Under the pieces are notes generated by a model. That model saw nothing but the letters and a program-made list of their open reading frames with translations, did no database searches and was not told the origin of the DNA. Both the position numbers and the translations under genes were made by a program. Shown in pieces: positions 33,587 to 45,547 of a DNA stretch of 64,000 bases (its first letter is position 1; each line of letters opens with the position of its first letter). Origin of the DNA: Berberis thunbergii (taxonomy: Eukaryota; Streptophyta; Magnoliopsida; Ranunculales; Berberidaceae); NCBI GenBank assembly GCA_003290165.1, contig QNQO01000198.1:310001-374000 (forward strand), given 5' to 3'.

Positions 33587-35030
33587 TATGATCTCATGGA
33601 AGGAATGCTACTACTTGAATGCAAGAACTAGTGACACCATATGCTCATACCTCATTCGAATCTCCACATCGTGACATTGCAAGACACACTCAATCAAAAA
33701 GTCTTAATTCAGGTTGTAATGGGGCCAGGGGTCAAGGGAAGAGAAAGAACGGATATGAAGTTTTCAAAGGGCTTGAAGAAATGGTGAAAGCATGCAATAA
33801 GATTAGAGACATTAGCAAAAAATCATATGGTTCAAGACATAAGTGGAAAAATGACGAGGTGGCTCATTGATAATGAAGAGCTTCAACAATTATTTTGTAT
33901 CTATTGAAAAGAATTGAACTATCTATATGGTACTGTAATACTGAATGGATAAAGATAAAGACTTGTATCCCTTTTGTAAAAAAAAAAATTTCAATTTTTT
34001 TTTTTTCATTCATTTTTTTTCTTCCTTTTTCATCATTTTTTTTTATTTTTTTTGGCAACTCTTTCTTTTTGAACTGTCTAACACAAGGGTCTTCCCCCAC
34101 ACTTGCTTTTCAACATACCTTGAACCACAATAAAGTATCTGAAAACCAAATTATGCTCCACTCGTTTTATTAGGTTAGGGATAGAAAATGAGGGTAATGA
34201 AATAAAAGGCATAATAACAGGCTCAATGGGGTTAACCTAAAGGAAAAATATTATGGATCAGGCTTATTTGGCAATGGTGGAAACTAGGTGCCTTTATCAT
34301 GTCAAGCATGTCATGCAATTAGATATGATGCTTTGAACGAAATTAATACAAGTTCTAGTGTTTAATTCTTAATTTTGAAAGCAATCCAAGTAGCAACCAA
34401 AGCAAACAAAATTAAGATCATGCAACGAATTATTATTGACAAAAGAAATAAAATATGACCTAACTAAAAACTCTCAAAATCAAAGGAACAATAGGCTCAA
34501 AACTCACACATGGTTTATAATGAGTGAAATTCAACTAAGCATGCTATGAGTACCAATTACTAAGTAGATTACATGTGAATTTGCATATGATAACCATAAA
34601 TAAGCATTAACTAAAGAATAATATTTAATCTTGAATCATGTTTATAAATCATCTTAAAGTCATGCAATTAAAAACCAAATCTCATCGTTGTGTTGGAAAG
34701 TATCCTGAGACTCAAAACATCTATAATTTAATTTTTATTTCTTTATTTATATTTTTTATTTTTTATTTTTATTTTATTTTTATGACACTAATACCAACAA
34801 AGAAAATAAAAACAAACATTTTTTTAAGGCACTGACACTTTTTAAAATAAAACAATGTTTTATTCCCCCACACTTAAACCTAACATTGTCCTCAATGTTA
34901 ATAAATTATAGCACATGCAATGAAAGATTTAAACGCGGAAAAACAAACTACTAACAAAGAAACAAAAATAACTAAAATAAAATAAAATGATAAAGAAAGC
35001 AAATCTGATTGGGTTGCCTCCCAAGAAGCG
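33587..35030 (-). other. 3' noncoding region of the Athila-like element
   Basis: This follows the integrase end on the minus strand and contains no long frame. It aligns by eye with 40420-41720 in a second copy (for example GGAATGCTACTACTTGAATGC, CCCCACACTTAAACCTAACA, GGTTGCCTCCCAAGAAGCG). It is T/A-rich with long homopolymer runs (33985-34060). It continues beyond the CACTA nest at 10056-10213. Confidence 0.7.
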
Positions 35031-35042
35031 CTTGTCTTAATG

Positions 35043-36116
35043 TCATGCAGCCTGACGGTATCTCCAATTAATCCTCAAAATAAGTGGGAACATGGAGTGA
35101 TACATCCTCCCCGTCATGCTCCACAATAACTCATAATAAGGCTTAAGTCGATGATGTTTCAATTTAAACTCCTTCCCGGTTGTGATACTCTTAATCTGTA
35201 TAGCACCATGGGAAAAAACATTAGTAATAATAAAAGGACCAACCCATTCAGAACGTAACTTACCAGTTCTAAGACATGATTGGAAAAGCAAGACTTTCAT
35301 TCAAATGACAAAAGTATTTCCATGGATCATCTGATCATGAAAAACTATGGTGTTCTCCTTATAATTTCTTTTACAATCATAACCCTCATCCAGAATCTTT
35401 TCAAGCTCATTCCACTGAAATTTCTTCCGCTTCTTTATGTCATAGGGAACTCCATTGCTCTCATATCCAAGGGCAGTAGTGATGTTTGTCTCAAATTCAT
35501 CCTCGTTTTTTAGGTATGACAATTTCTGGGCCAAATTATCATTCACATTAATAGAAAAACAAGAATGATTTTTATCAGGATATCTTGTGGCTTCAAAGAT
35601 GTTGAAGCCAATCACATAACCATCAAATTCCATGGTCAGTTTCCCCGCATGTACATCAATATTTGTCTTCGCAGTTTTCATGAAGGGGCGTCCTAAAAGA
35701 AGAGGCAAATGTGCTGAAAATTTCGAATCTTCCATCTCAAGAACATAGAAATCTGCTGGGAATATCAAATGGTTAACCTGCACTAACACATCTTCCAACA
35801 AACCTCGAGGATATGCATTAGAACGGTCAGCCAATTGAATAATAACACCATCATTTTTTAACTTCCCAAGATGCATAGATCGATAAATAGAATACTGCAT
35901 AACATTAATTGAAGCACCTAAGTCTAACTTTGCATTTTCAATTTTAGTATTACCGATAACACAAGGGATAGTGAAACTACCTGGATCCTTACACTTCTGT
36001 GGCAATTTCCTTTGAAGAACTGCGGAGACATTCTCACTTACCTTAACTACCTCTCCGTCTCGAAGACGTCTCTTTGTTGTGCAAAGCTCCTTAAAAAAAT
36101 TTGCATACTTAGGCAC
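35043..36116 (-). pseudogene. Athila-like protease joined to integrase C-terminus
   Basis: The frame 35301-36116 starts in the region before protease and holds the protease core: LDLGASINVM (active site), VIIQLADRSNAYPRGLLEDV, and LLLGRPFMKTAKTNID. It then passes into KKFQWNELEKILDEGYDCKR and FHDQMIHGNTFVI, which belong to the end of integrase in this lineage. One TGA (35301-35303) follows, and the same phase continues to 35043 (MKVLLFQSCLRTGKLRSEWV, then GPFIITNVFSHGAIQI). RT, RNase H and the integrase core are absent, so an internal deletion made an in-frame fusion. The element could move only with help. Confidence 0.8.
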
Positions 36117-36119
36117 TTG

Positions 36120-36880
36120 CTTAATAGCATCAAGAAGCGAAATATTTACTTGGACTTTTCAGAAGGTTTCCAAAATTTTCTTATCCTGTTCATCTGTCCT
36201 AGATTTGGCAAACCTACCTAGAAAAGGCACAAAAGGTGGAATAGGATTAGAAGAAACTGAATTTGGAATGCTCACCTTCTTACCTTGGAGTTCTGTTGTT
36301 CCAATGATGGCTGGATCATCCTTTTGTAACTTAGTTTCCCTATTACTTGCAGTTTCAAACCTGCCCTTCGGATTTGGAGTGGTAAAACTAGGAAGTTTTC
36401 CTTGCTCGCTAATTTGTCCAATAAACTCAGCTATTTGTCCCATCTGTAGCTTCAAATCTGCTATATCTTTTGCTTGAATCTACTGAGAAATAGTTAATGA
36501 TTTTAGAATCTCATCATAATTAAGCGGCATACCTGAATTGTGCTGATGTGGTTCAGGTGGTCCTTGAAAGAAACCAGGCGGTGGCCGATTCGAAGTTTGT
36601 TGTTGAGGTTGTTCTGAATTTCTCCATCCAAAACTTGGGTGATTTCTCCAACCTTCATTGTAGGTGTTCGAATAAGGATTATTCCTATACTGATTTTCCC
36701 CTGAAAACCTATTGCATTGACATTCTCCCAACTGCCATTCTCAATCAGTTGAGGACATTGATCAGATGGATGTCCTGGCTTTGTACACACGCAACATACC
36801 TGTGCAACTCCTGGCATATTCGACTTCCCTAGGGCCTGAGTCACAAGTGAGGTAAGATTAGCCATTTGAGCTTCCAAACT
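36120..36880 (-). pseudogene. Athila-like gag C-terminus with zinc knuckle
   Basis: Pieces in different phases form the gag tail. Around 36755-36800 the minus strand reads VCCVCTKPGHPSDQCP, a CX2CX4HX4C knuckle. Then come YRNNPYSNTYNEGWRNHPSF (36600-36700), PPPGFFQGPPEPHQH and, at 36159-36455, LQMGQIAEFIGQISEQGKLP. This order is the usual Athila/Tat gag tail. Frameshifts near 36730 and 36478 break it. Confidence 0.75.
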
Positions 36881-37070
36881 AGAATTAATACTTACCTCAT
36901 TGACTTGGTGTGAAGGCTCTCCAATTCCTTCATACTGATGGCATTTAAGGCTCGGTTTGCAATAAAAGTTTTTACTGTTGCTGGAGTCTTATCAACCAAA
37001 GCTCATCCTGCCATTGCATCTAACATCTGTCGCTCAAGTATTGAATCAGGAGCTCTTCCTTCATCTGATG

Positions 37071-37681
37071 CTACAGGCATGATGCTATGAGAGTTTTTAA
37101 GCGCTCGTAGTAAGCCGGATATGATTCTCTTGGACCTTGTTGTATGCCACTGATTTTATTTCTCAATAAGATAATTTTGGAAGTTGGGAAGAATTTCTCT
37201 AGAAACACCTTCTTCATGCTATCCCAAGAATATACTGTTCTGGAAGGTAGTTCATAGAGCCAATCCTTAACCCTATCAGTCAGAGAAAAGGGGAATGCTC
37301 TCAACTTTAAGATGTTTTCATCCACATTTATTGGCGTCATGCTGGAGCATACAACTTCAAATTCCTTTAAATTTTTATTTGGATCCTCCATAGAAAGACC
37401 ATGATACTTTGAAATATGATGAAGTAAGCTGGATTTCAGCTCGAATGACTCAGTCTTGCCCTGCGCGGCTAATGGATACTGAATGCACAAGGGTGCGGCA
37501 TTGTCCAAGGTGGATGCCAAAGTTCTTTAATAGATCTATTATCTACCATGTCCAACTCTTCAGATTCAGATTCAAAGCTAGATATTTGTAGTTCTTTTGT
37601 TTCTCTTATTCGTCTTCTAAATGTTTTCTCAGGCTCTGAATCACATTCTACTAAGTTTTCGCTAGATCTCCTATTGTGCAT
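37071..37681 (-). pseudogene. Athila-like gag domain
   Basis: The frame 37071-37520 encodes the retrotransposon gag core: SLLHHISKYHGLSMEDPNKN, LKEFEVVCSSMTP, LRAFPFSLTDRVKDWLYELP, SWDSMKKVFLEKFFPTSKII and PRESYPAYYERLKTL. The preceding stretch 37469-37681 holds the N-terminus in another phase, so a frameshift lies near 37500. The sequence 36880-37070 continues the domain with breaks. Gag would form the cytoplasmic particle for reverse transcription. Confidence 0.8.
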
Positions 37682-37776
37682 AAACTAGTACCTGAAATAA
37701 AGAAAGAAATAAAAAAAATCAATAAAAATAAAAATAAATAAATAAAAACTAATTAAGTAATCAACAACTTTTCTAA

Positions 37777-37794
37777 TCCCCGGCAATGGCGCCA
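37777..37794 (-). other. primer binding site, tRNA-Asp type
   Basis: On the minus strand the sequence is TGGCGCCATTGCCGGGGA, one mismatch from the complement of the plant tRNA-Asp 3' end (TGGCGCCGTTGCCGGGGA). It begins five bases after the LTR end, as expected for an Athila/Tat 5' LTR. Confidence 0.88.
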
Positions 37795-37799
37795 AAAAT

Positions 37800-38906
37800 T
37801 GATGCGCTATTTTAGTAGCACACAACTTAATACCCTGTTTTGTGATTTGTAGTATAGAATAAGTAGGGATCATTCTAGACCAGGGATTAGAGGGCTTGTT
37901 AATTACCCTAATAATAATTAAAAGATAACTAACAACCTAATTAATTAAATAAAAGGGGATTGGATTTTCTAAATTAAACTATGAAAATAACTACGAAAGT
38001 TAATGTAAAGATAATAAACTAAAGAGATGGAAAAAATAAGAAATTAGCTAAGGGTTTTATCTCCACGCACCAAACATATGCTTATAAATCAATCTTCAAT
38101 AATCACTTGCTAACTCGTGAGAGACAATGCTCAAGACTAACCATGACCGCACTGCATTAATCTTATTAATTTCCCAAGTTTGTTGAATTAAACTAAGCGT
38201 TGCTTTCAAACTATTCTTATCATGCTATCTAAACAAGAATCGCAAGTTAAATAACAATCTAAGATCATTAAGTTTTGTGGAAAATATGAACACTGACTAG
38301 GCAATTACAAGTATGATCAACATCTTGTTCTTGCCTAGATTTTCACTTAACCTTACAACCGTTCTTTGGTATTTACTACTTGTGAATACAGGATTATAAC
38401 AATTAGGTGAGACTCTCCTATACTTTAGCCCCAGATCCTGGCATGCTTACTAAGTTGGCCACCGTAACAAACATACAAAGAAAACTTCTCTATAAAGCAG
38501 TTAAGCAAACCACAATCACAAATAGCAAGGAATTTTAAATTCAATTAATTTATAAAGCACATGTTCGAGGCTTCAAATCCACCCCTAACTAAGAGGAGGT
38601 TAGCTAGACATATTAATTATGTTTGAATAACAATCCATAATCAATAATCAAACTAAAATAAGTAAAAGCGATGTTTTGAGATGAAAACAAAACACTGATT
38701 CGTGGTAGTACTGAGTATAAACTGGGGTGCGAATAGCAGAAGAGAATTCTCTTTCACTTCGCGATCTGCTCCTTCTTTCTGCTTCATGTCATGATCTGCT
38801 TCTTCAGCTCTCCTGATCTCTTCAGCTCCTGATCCAATGTGCGGGGGATGGCGATGGGTGGCTTTGGCTGAGAACGGGTGAGAAGGGACGCCTCATCCCT
38901 CTCTCA
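37800..38906 (-). repeat. 5' LTR of the Athila-like element
   Basis: The U5 end on the plus strand is TGATGCGCTATTTTAGTAGC, adjoining the PBS. The other end is taken as CTCTCTCA at 38906 because LINE RNase H coding sequence resumes at once (38907). It matches 9429-10055 over its first 620 bp, and a diverged copy at 5085-5570 over its middle. The last 250 bp (38650-38906) are specific to this copy in the window. Confidence 0.78.
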
Positions 38907-39118
38907 CCTGATTATAGAGAAACTAACAAAGTTGCGGATCGGTTAGCTCGTTTGCTTCCTAATAATGTTTTCATGGAAGTTATTTCAAGTTCCTTTGCAG
39001 AGGACTTGAAGAAGATTGTGTATGAAGATAGAATAGGCTTGATATACTTGAGAATGTAACAATCTAATTTTTTCAGGTTCGGGGATCCTAAATAACCCTG
39101 CTCACCTTCCAAAAAAAA
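38907..39118 (+). pseudogene. LINE-A RNase H C-terminus, 3' UTR and poly(A)
   Basis: The first bases encode DYRETNKVADRLARLLPNNV then FMEVISSSFAEDL and VYEDRIGLIYLRM before a TAA stop (39057-39059). This is the C-terminus of the RNase H domain that breaks off at 9428. The 3' tail GGTTCGGGGATCCTAA, ACCTTCC and a run of A closes the LINE. Joined, the two halves give the normal domain order. Confidence 0.85.
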
Positions 39119-39119
39119 A

Positions 39120-40005
39120 TGTTTGAACAAAAATTCGTAATTAACTATCAAACTACAAATAAGAAAAATAGAGTGAAAGAAATAGAATAATGTCGCAACC
39201 CGCCTGGTGGTGGGAATAACATTAAGAAGATAATTAAAAATTTTCTTTTCCTCTTCATGATCTGCTCCAGTAGGTTTGTGTTGTCACTGAAAAAGGTAGT
39301 TGTGACCGATAGCTGTGGCAATCAGCGATCGGGAGACTGACAATGATTGTGTGTTGTTACTATCATGTGGGAGAGAGATGTAAAGGAAAGGGTTGCGTGA
39401 GAGTAGGGAGGAAGGTGATGGGTTGTTGAGCGACAAGTAGATCAGGTGATGATAAAAATTAGGGACGATGATGGGGTTTCTGATTGGCAATGAATAGAGA
39501 GATGATGAGATTAGCAATGGAGGAGAAGTTGAATGAAGATGGATCAATGGACGACGAAGAACATGAGGGATGAGAAGATCTAGACGGTGATGGCTCTATT
39601 GATGGAGAAAGTTTTGATGATTAGTAGATGAAGGGATGTGTCTGCGATTGTGTGTTGTGAAGGGTTTGAATGAGAAAAAGGAAGATGGTGGTGGCGGGTT
39701 GTTGTTGCAAGGAGAAGGAATGTGATATAATTTGCGGCATAAAGGTTGCAATGGGGTGATCTCTCGAGAATGGGTATTGTTCCCTTTATAGACATTTTCT
39801 CTAGGTTTCCTTCTTTGCTTAGTTTCCTTTTGCAATAAGTCTTCCTAATTCAATTCAATTTGCACTTTTTACCTTCTATTTTGGAATTTTTCTATTGCAA
39901 CCTGCAAAAATACAATAAATAAAAATTATTGACGTACACACAATAGGTAGGAGGGTATGGAGAAAATATAATAATAAAAATGCATAAATATGTTCTTTTC
40001 AAATT
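39120..40005 (-). repeat. probable LTR U3 or 3' flank of a second Athila-like copy
   Basis: No coding signal is seen. The stretch contains G/A-rich then A/T-rich blocks similar in style to LTR U3 regions nearby, and it directly continues the second Athila-like 3' region at 40005-42610. I could not fix termini. The frames at 39284-39835 overlap on both strands in low-complexity sequence and are not supported. Confidence 0.4.
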
Positions 40006-41740
40006 CGCCCGCACTTATCTTTTGTTATTCCTTGAGCAAATCAAAGAAACTAAATAAAAGACTCAATGACCTAATCTAAACTTTCCAACATTTGTTTTAG
40101 AGATTTTCAACGGATCGTGACATAAGATTATTTACAAACACAAGATTAAATCCACATCAGTAAAAAAAAGTAATACACATTCATACCAATGATATAAAAA
40201 ATCAAAATTAAATCAATCCATGGAACAGGTGAAACTCAAACACATGCCAAAAAGAATTAACTCAAAAATCTCACTAGATGCACTTTTTTTTTTCACTGAT
40301 TGTCAAACACTCTTCGTATTCTAGTTATATGTGAGATGATTGATGTTAAAGGGAAACAAATTGCTCACATATGATATAACAAGAAAAAAAAATTTGACTT
40401 TTTTTTTTCCAGATATACGATCTAATGGAAGCAATGTTACTACTTGAATGCAAAAACTAGTGACACCATATGCTTATACCTCATTTGAATCTTCGCATAG
40501 TGACATTATACAACACACTCAATCAAAAGGTTTTAATTTAGCTTGTAATGGGGCTAAGGGGTCAAGGCAAGATAAAGAATGGATAAAGAAATTACAAAGG
40601 GCTTAAAGAAATTGTGAAAACATACAATACGTTTAAAGACATTAGCAAGGAATCACATGGTTCAAGACATACAACATAAATGCAACACCTATACATCAAC
40701 TCATGTAGGAAAGGGAAGAAGTGGCTTACTTATAATAAAGAATTTATGCTATTATTTTGTATCTGCTGAAAATGAAAAGAATTGGACAAGGGCTTGTAAC
40801 CCTTCTGTAACTTTGTATCAATCTATTTCTTTTGGCAACTTTTTCTTCTTGAACTATCTACCATAAGGCCTTCCCCCATACTTGTTTTTCAACATACCTT
40901 GAACCACAATAAAGTCTATAAATAAAATTATGTTTCATTCTTCTGATTAGGTTAGGTGTGAAAGATGAGGATAATGAAGCATAAAAGTTTAATGACAGAT
41001 TGAACGTAGGTTAACATAAAGGAAAATGATAATGGATATAGGCTTATTTGGCTATGGTAGAAACTATGTGCCTTTATCATGTCAAACATGTCGTGCAATT
41101 CAATATAATGCTTTGTATAAAGTTAGTACAAAATCTAAATTATGAATGCAATCCAAGTAGCAACTAAGACAACAAAAAAATAGATTATGTAACGAATTAT
41201 TATTGACAAAAAAATGAAAGATTAACTAACTAAAAACCCTCAGAATCAAAAGAACAATCGGTTCAAAATTCACATATAGGTTATACTTATTTAAAATCAA
41301 TTAAGAATGCTATGAGAACTAATTGCTCAATTAATTACAATTGAATTTGCATATGCTAACAATGAATAAGCATTAGCTAAAGAATAATGTTAGACCTCAA
41401 ATCATGCTTATAAATAACCATAAAGTCATGCAATTGAAAACCAAATCTCATAATTGTGTTGGAAGCTATCCTAAGACTAAAAACAACTACGATTTTTTTT
41501 TAATGGACTGACATTTTTTTTCAATTTTTTAAAAACAAAAACAACGTTGTTCCCCCCACACTTAAACCTAACATTGTCCTCAATGTTGACAGATTATAGC
41601 ATGCGCAATGAAATATTTAAAAGAAGAAAAACAAACAACTAACAAACAAAATCAAAAATAACCAAGATGAAATAAGGGGATAGGGAAAGAAAATCTGATT
41701 GAGTTGCCTCCCAAGAAGCGGTTGTTTTAATGTCATGCAG
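40005..41740 (-). other. 3' noncoding region of a second Athila-like copy
   Basis: It aligns by eye with 33587-35030 plus 10056-10213 of the first copy, and at 40410-40430 preserves the empty target site of the outer CACTA. It contains the stem-loop 40327-40372 and the block TTGCCTCCCAAGAAGCGG at 41704, which marks the end of the polyprotein region. Confidence 0.7.
40327..40372. other. conserved stem-loop (copy 2)
   Basis: ATATGTGAG at 40327-40335 pairs with CTCACATAT at 40364-40372. The loop TGATTGATGTTAAAGGGAAA differs from copy 1 at a few bases. Confidence 0.6.
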
Positions 41741-42612
41741 CCTGATGGTATCTCCATTTCCTCAGAATAAGTAGGAACATGGAGTGATAGTCCTTCACGT
41801 CATACTCCACAAATAACTCATAATAGTGCTTAAGTCGATGTCCATTCACCTTGAACTCCTTATTAGTTGTGACACTTTTCACATGTATAGCACCATGGGG
41901 AAAAAATAGTAACTATGAACCATCTAGAATGTAGCTTACCAAGGAAAAGTCGAAGATGTGACTAGAAAAGTAAACCTCCCTGTCCAGCAACAACAGTCCT
42001 TCCACGAATCATGCAATCATGAAAGCTTTGGTTTTCCCCTTGTAAATCCTTGCACTCTCATATGCTTCATTCTAAATCTCTTCAAACTCATTCAGTTGCA
42101 AATTTTGATGAAGGCCAACATCATCAATGTTCATATTAAAAGTCTTAATTGCCCAATGCACCCTATGTTCTAGCTCAATTGGTAGATAACACGGTTTTGC
42201 ATATACAATCCGAATGGGAGATATCCCTATAGGTGTCTTATACGCCATCTTATATCCCCACAAGCATCATCAAGCCGCATGCTCCAATCTTTGCAAGTGG
42301 GCTTTATTGTCTTCTCAAGGATTCCCTTGATTACACGATTTGAAACTTCAACTTTTACAATTGTCTGGGGATGATAAGGTGTCAAAACCTTATGTGTGGC
42401 ATTGTACTACTTAAGCAAAACTTCAATTGAATGGTTGCAAAATAGGGAACTTCCATTATTTATAGTCATTTAGAAAGAATAAACTCTACAACAACTTTGG
42501 AACCATTAGTATGGGTGGATTTTGCTTCCACCTACTTCAAAACATAATCAACGACAAACAATATATAAGTAAAACTATTAGAAGAAGGGAAGGGAGCCCA
42601 TGAAATCAATGC
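41740..42612 (-). pseudogene. Athila-like integrase remnant
   Basis: With many stops and shifts, the minus strand reads from about 42612: WGIDFMGSLPFF (first catalytic Asp region), TPYHPQT, VEVSNRVIKGILEKT (the Glu motif region), KDWSMRLDDACG, AYKTPIGISPIRIVYAKPCY, LPIELEHRVHWAIKTFN and LQLNEFEEI (to 42072). The C-terminal domain follows in degraded form to about 41740. It would have joined cDNA to the genome. At 42612 it is cut and a different element begins. Confidence 0.75.
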
Positions 42613-43100
42613 CCCAAGTGCTAGTCCTCGAGCAAAACAAAGAAAAGAAAACCACAAATAAAATCCTAACTCACTTTCGCAGGAATCATCGATTGCACTT
42701 ACCTTTGAAAATGTGCAACAAGGCTTTGAACCCCTAGATTAGCTCTAGGGGACGAGTTATAGTCTCGTGATGGTTTCCAGAAAATGTTACCCACAAACAT
42801 TACTAACTAAACAAAACTTGGTAAAACAATGTTCATTTTAAAACTTCAAGAAATGCAAGAAACCAACAGTGTCATTTTAGTCTATCAACAAATCTCCAAA
42901 TAATTTAATATTCTCCAAAGGTTAGAAAAAATTCACAATCATCCTCAACTCAATGTGTGTGTGTGGATAGCACTATCAACATAACTTTTCATTTAAGAGT
43001 AAAACAATGACTAAATCTCCTGTAGAAAATTTGTTTTAACTTCAAACCTCTCACGTCACTCATAATAAAACACTCAGAGATTTGGTATTTCACTCAGTTT

Positions 43101-43147
43101 ATATGTGAGAAAAAGAGTAAATAATGGAAAACAATCATCTCACATAT
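43101..43147. other. conserved stem-loop (copy 3)
   Basis: ATATGTGAG at 43101-43109 pairs with CTCACATAT at 43139-43147. The loop sequence is quite different from copies 1 and 2 while both arms are unchanged. Confidence 0.6.
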
Positions 43148-44570
43148 AGTAATATGAAGAATGGAATTTTCAAGAATGAACATTATCTCATGGAAAAGAA
43201 TATCAATTACTTATGGGAATGTTGAATCAAACACCATAGGTCTTGGTTATTAAATCTCCACATCTATGGAATCAACCTTTACCTAAGATCAACTAGGACT
43301 TTGTTGGGTTGTAACGAGGCTTGGGTAATGGTTAATAAGGAATGTCAAAGGATTCTAAGAAATTTTTTTAGGGATGTATACACCCATTCAACGAACAATT
43401 AGGGCTGACAAGAATAAATCAATGTTGCGCATCATCAATTTTTCTTCATTCTCACATCTTTATCCTCATTGACATTCTTCTTCTGTTTTTTTTACTATTT
43501 TTCTTTTCTTCAACCTTTTTTTATTTATTTTTTTCATATAGAGGATTTATGAAATATCTCATATTTTGCATTTTGATGCCCTTTTTACACCAAGTATATC
43601 CATCCATACACATTCCGAGAAAAGATGGGTAAAGGTTAATGGGTTAACAAATAAAAGTTATTTTAAGGCTCAAAAGGCTACAAAATGGTTAATGTTATGG
43701 GTAAGTTAAAAGGCTAGTTAATGGTCTAAATAAATAAAAGGAAAAAAATGCCTAGATCATTTCCGAAATTCGAGTCAGTATTATGACATCTCAATTGAAT
43801 AAGCCAAGAAGTTCTAGTGTAATAATTCAATTTTGATGTCATTCCCAAAGCAACTGATCAGAAAAGTGAATAATGAGATCATAAACCAGATAATACGCAC
43901 TCAAGAAAAAATCAAAGTTTATGTATAACCCTCGAAAAAATAGAAAGGTTCAAAACTTTCAAGGTTAAGTCTCCACTATTATTCTAAGGTTTTCTAGTGC
44001 ATATTTCACTCATCAACTTCAAGTTATGCTAACATGGCTCATGGTGCAAAGATAATTGAGTTGGAAAATCTTATGAGCTAGATCAAATTTAAGGATCATA
44101 CTAAACTTTCAATCATTTATCAATATACCAATTTGTCAAGTTGACTTGTATTTTCTTGAGCATAAAACATTTTAAAAATCATTTTTATAATCCCAAAAGA
44201 CCAAGTTTTCTTGACAGAAAAACATTTTTTTTAGGAACAAGAAAAGAAGAAAACATTACAAAAAATTCATCGACTCATGAACCCTACCCCCAAACCTAAT
44301 CCAAACATTGTCCTCAATGTTTAACAAAATAATTTTGACAAATGAATGAAATAAGTACATGAGAGGAGGTTAGAACAGTATTACCGCGGTGAAGATTTTA
44401 CTAATTCTCACAAGTAATCCACCGATGAGAGCTCAGAGACAAAACAATTGTGGATTAGTTAATAGAAATAGATAAAATACACACTCAATATGCACCTTTA
44501 CAACAAAAGTTGGGCTGCCTCCTAGTAGCGCTTGGTTTAACGTCATCATCAGCCCCACAAATATTCTTCC

Positions 44571-45547
44571 TTAAAAATGGTGTATTGAAAAATGGAGAGG
44601 AAGAACATGACAAACACTTAGTCCATGGTCGTATATCAACAACCTGAACAGTTGATGATTAGTCCACCAAAATATAGCAATCACATGGGGCACCAAATAC
44701 ACTAGGACATCCCAAAAGTGACCAGTAGTCATACACAACAGATGATTCTTGCGTGCTCCAAAAAGGGAACATCCTAGGTCTAGTTCCAAATCAGCAGATT
44801 GAATAATTTTTACAACAGGATGGTGAAAACTGAAATCCTCACTATAGAACAAGGGATCGGTGAAAATAGCCTCAGTAAATGGGAATGTGATGCAAGTAGA
44901 TGAGATGATGAATATATCAGGTGGTACAGGCTCATCACATGAATCCCATAGAGATATTGGTCTAGACAACTCAATGACACTCATATCAGGCATTTCTACC
45001 TGATTTTCAACCAGTTTTTCATTTTTAAGGGTAGTAATGCATTGGACATCTTCATCATATGGCTCAGATGTGCCACTAATTTCGAATTGACCCTTTTGAT
45101 TAAAAATAGGTAGATTAGGGAATTTTTCTGACCCTATCTCAGGAAGTGACTCAGCTATCTGACTCACAGCCATCTCAAATTTTCGGATAGCTTGGGAGGT
45201 TTGTTTAGAAATAACTTTCAATTCTGTAATATCCTGAAAATTTTGCTCAAGCATTTCTCATGTTCGCTCTATAAAAAGGTTCAAAAAAATCATCTAACCT
45301 TGATGTGTTGGATGGAGGAACGACATGATGAAATTGAGACTCATTATCAGGAATGAAAGCTTGAGGAGTCTGAGGAGTGTCTAGAGGGCCTTCATGGTAC
45401 TAGCCATGAGCCCATGAGAAGTCAGGATGATAGGCTAAACCTGGGTTGTAATAATCTAAATATGGATTATAATCAGGTCGCCGTATGTCATAAAATGAAT
45501 TGACTTGCTCGGAAAAATAGGCTGGATAATCCCTTGTGTTCATTTTT
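44571..45547 (-). pseudogene. gag-tail-like reading frame
   Basis: Starting at ATG 45547, the frame reads MNTRDYPAYFSEQVNSFYDI, YNPYLDYYNPGLAYHPDFSW, one TAG, then DTPQTPQAFIPDNESQF. A shift near 45250 leads into 44571-45254: FQDITELKVISKQTSQAIRK, MAVSQIAESLPEIGSEKFPN and DDFSFHHPVV-type wording (here EDFSFHHPVVKIIQ). The first half resembles the gag tail NPGWRNHPNFSW of this lineage. The second half resembles the linker after protease seen at 56666-56977. The two seem fused without protease between them. Confidence 0.6.

Noticed and set aside
39284..39835. Ser/Pro/His-rich frames on the minus strand
   Set aside because: The stretch is probable LTR U3 sequence with low complexity; no domain and no homologous frame in related LTRs.
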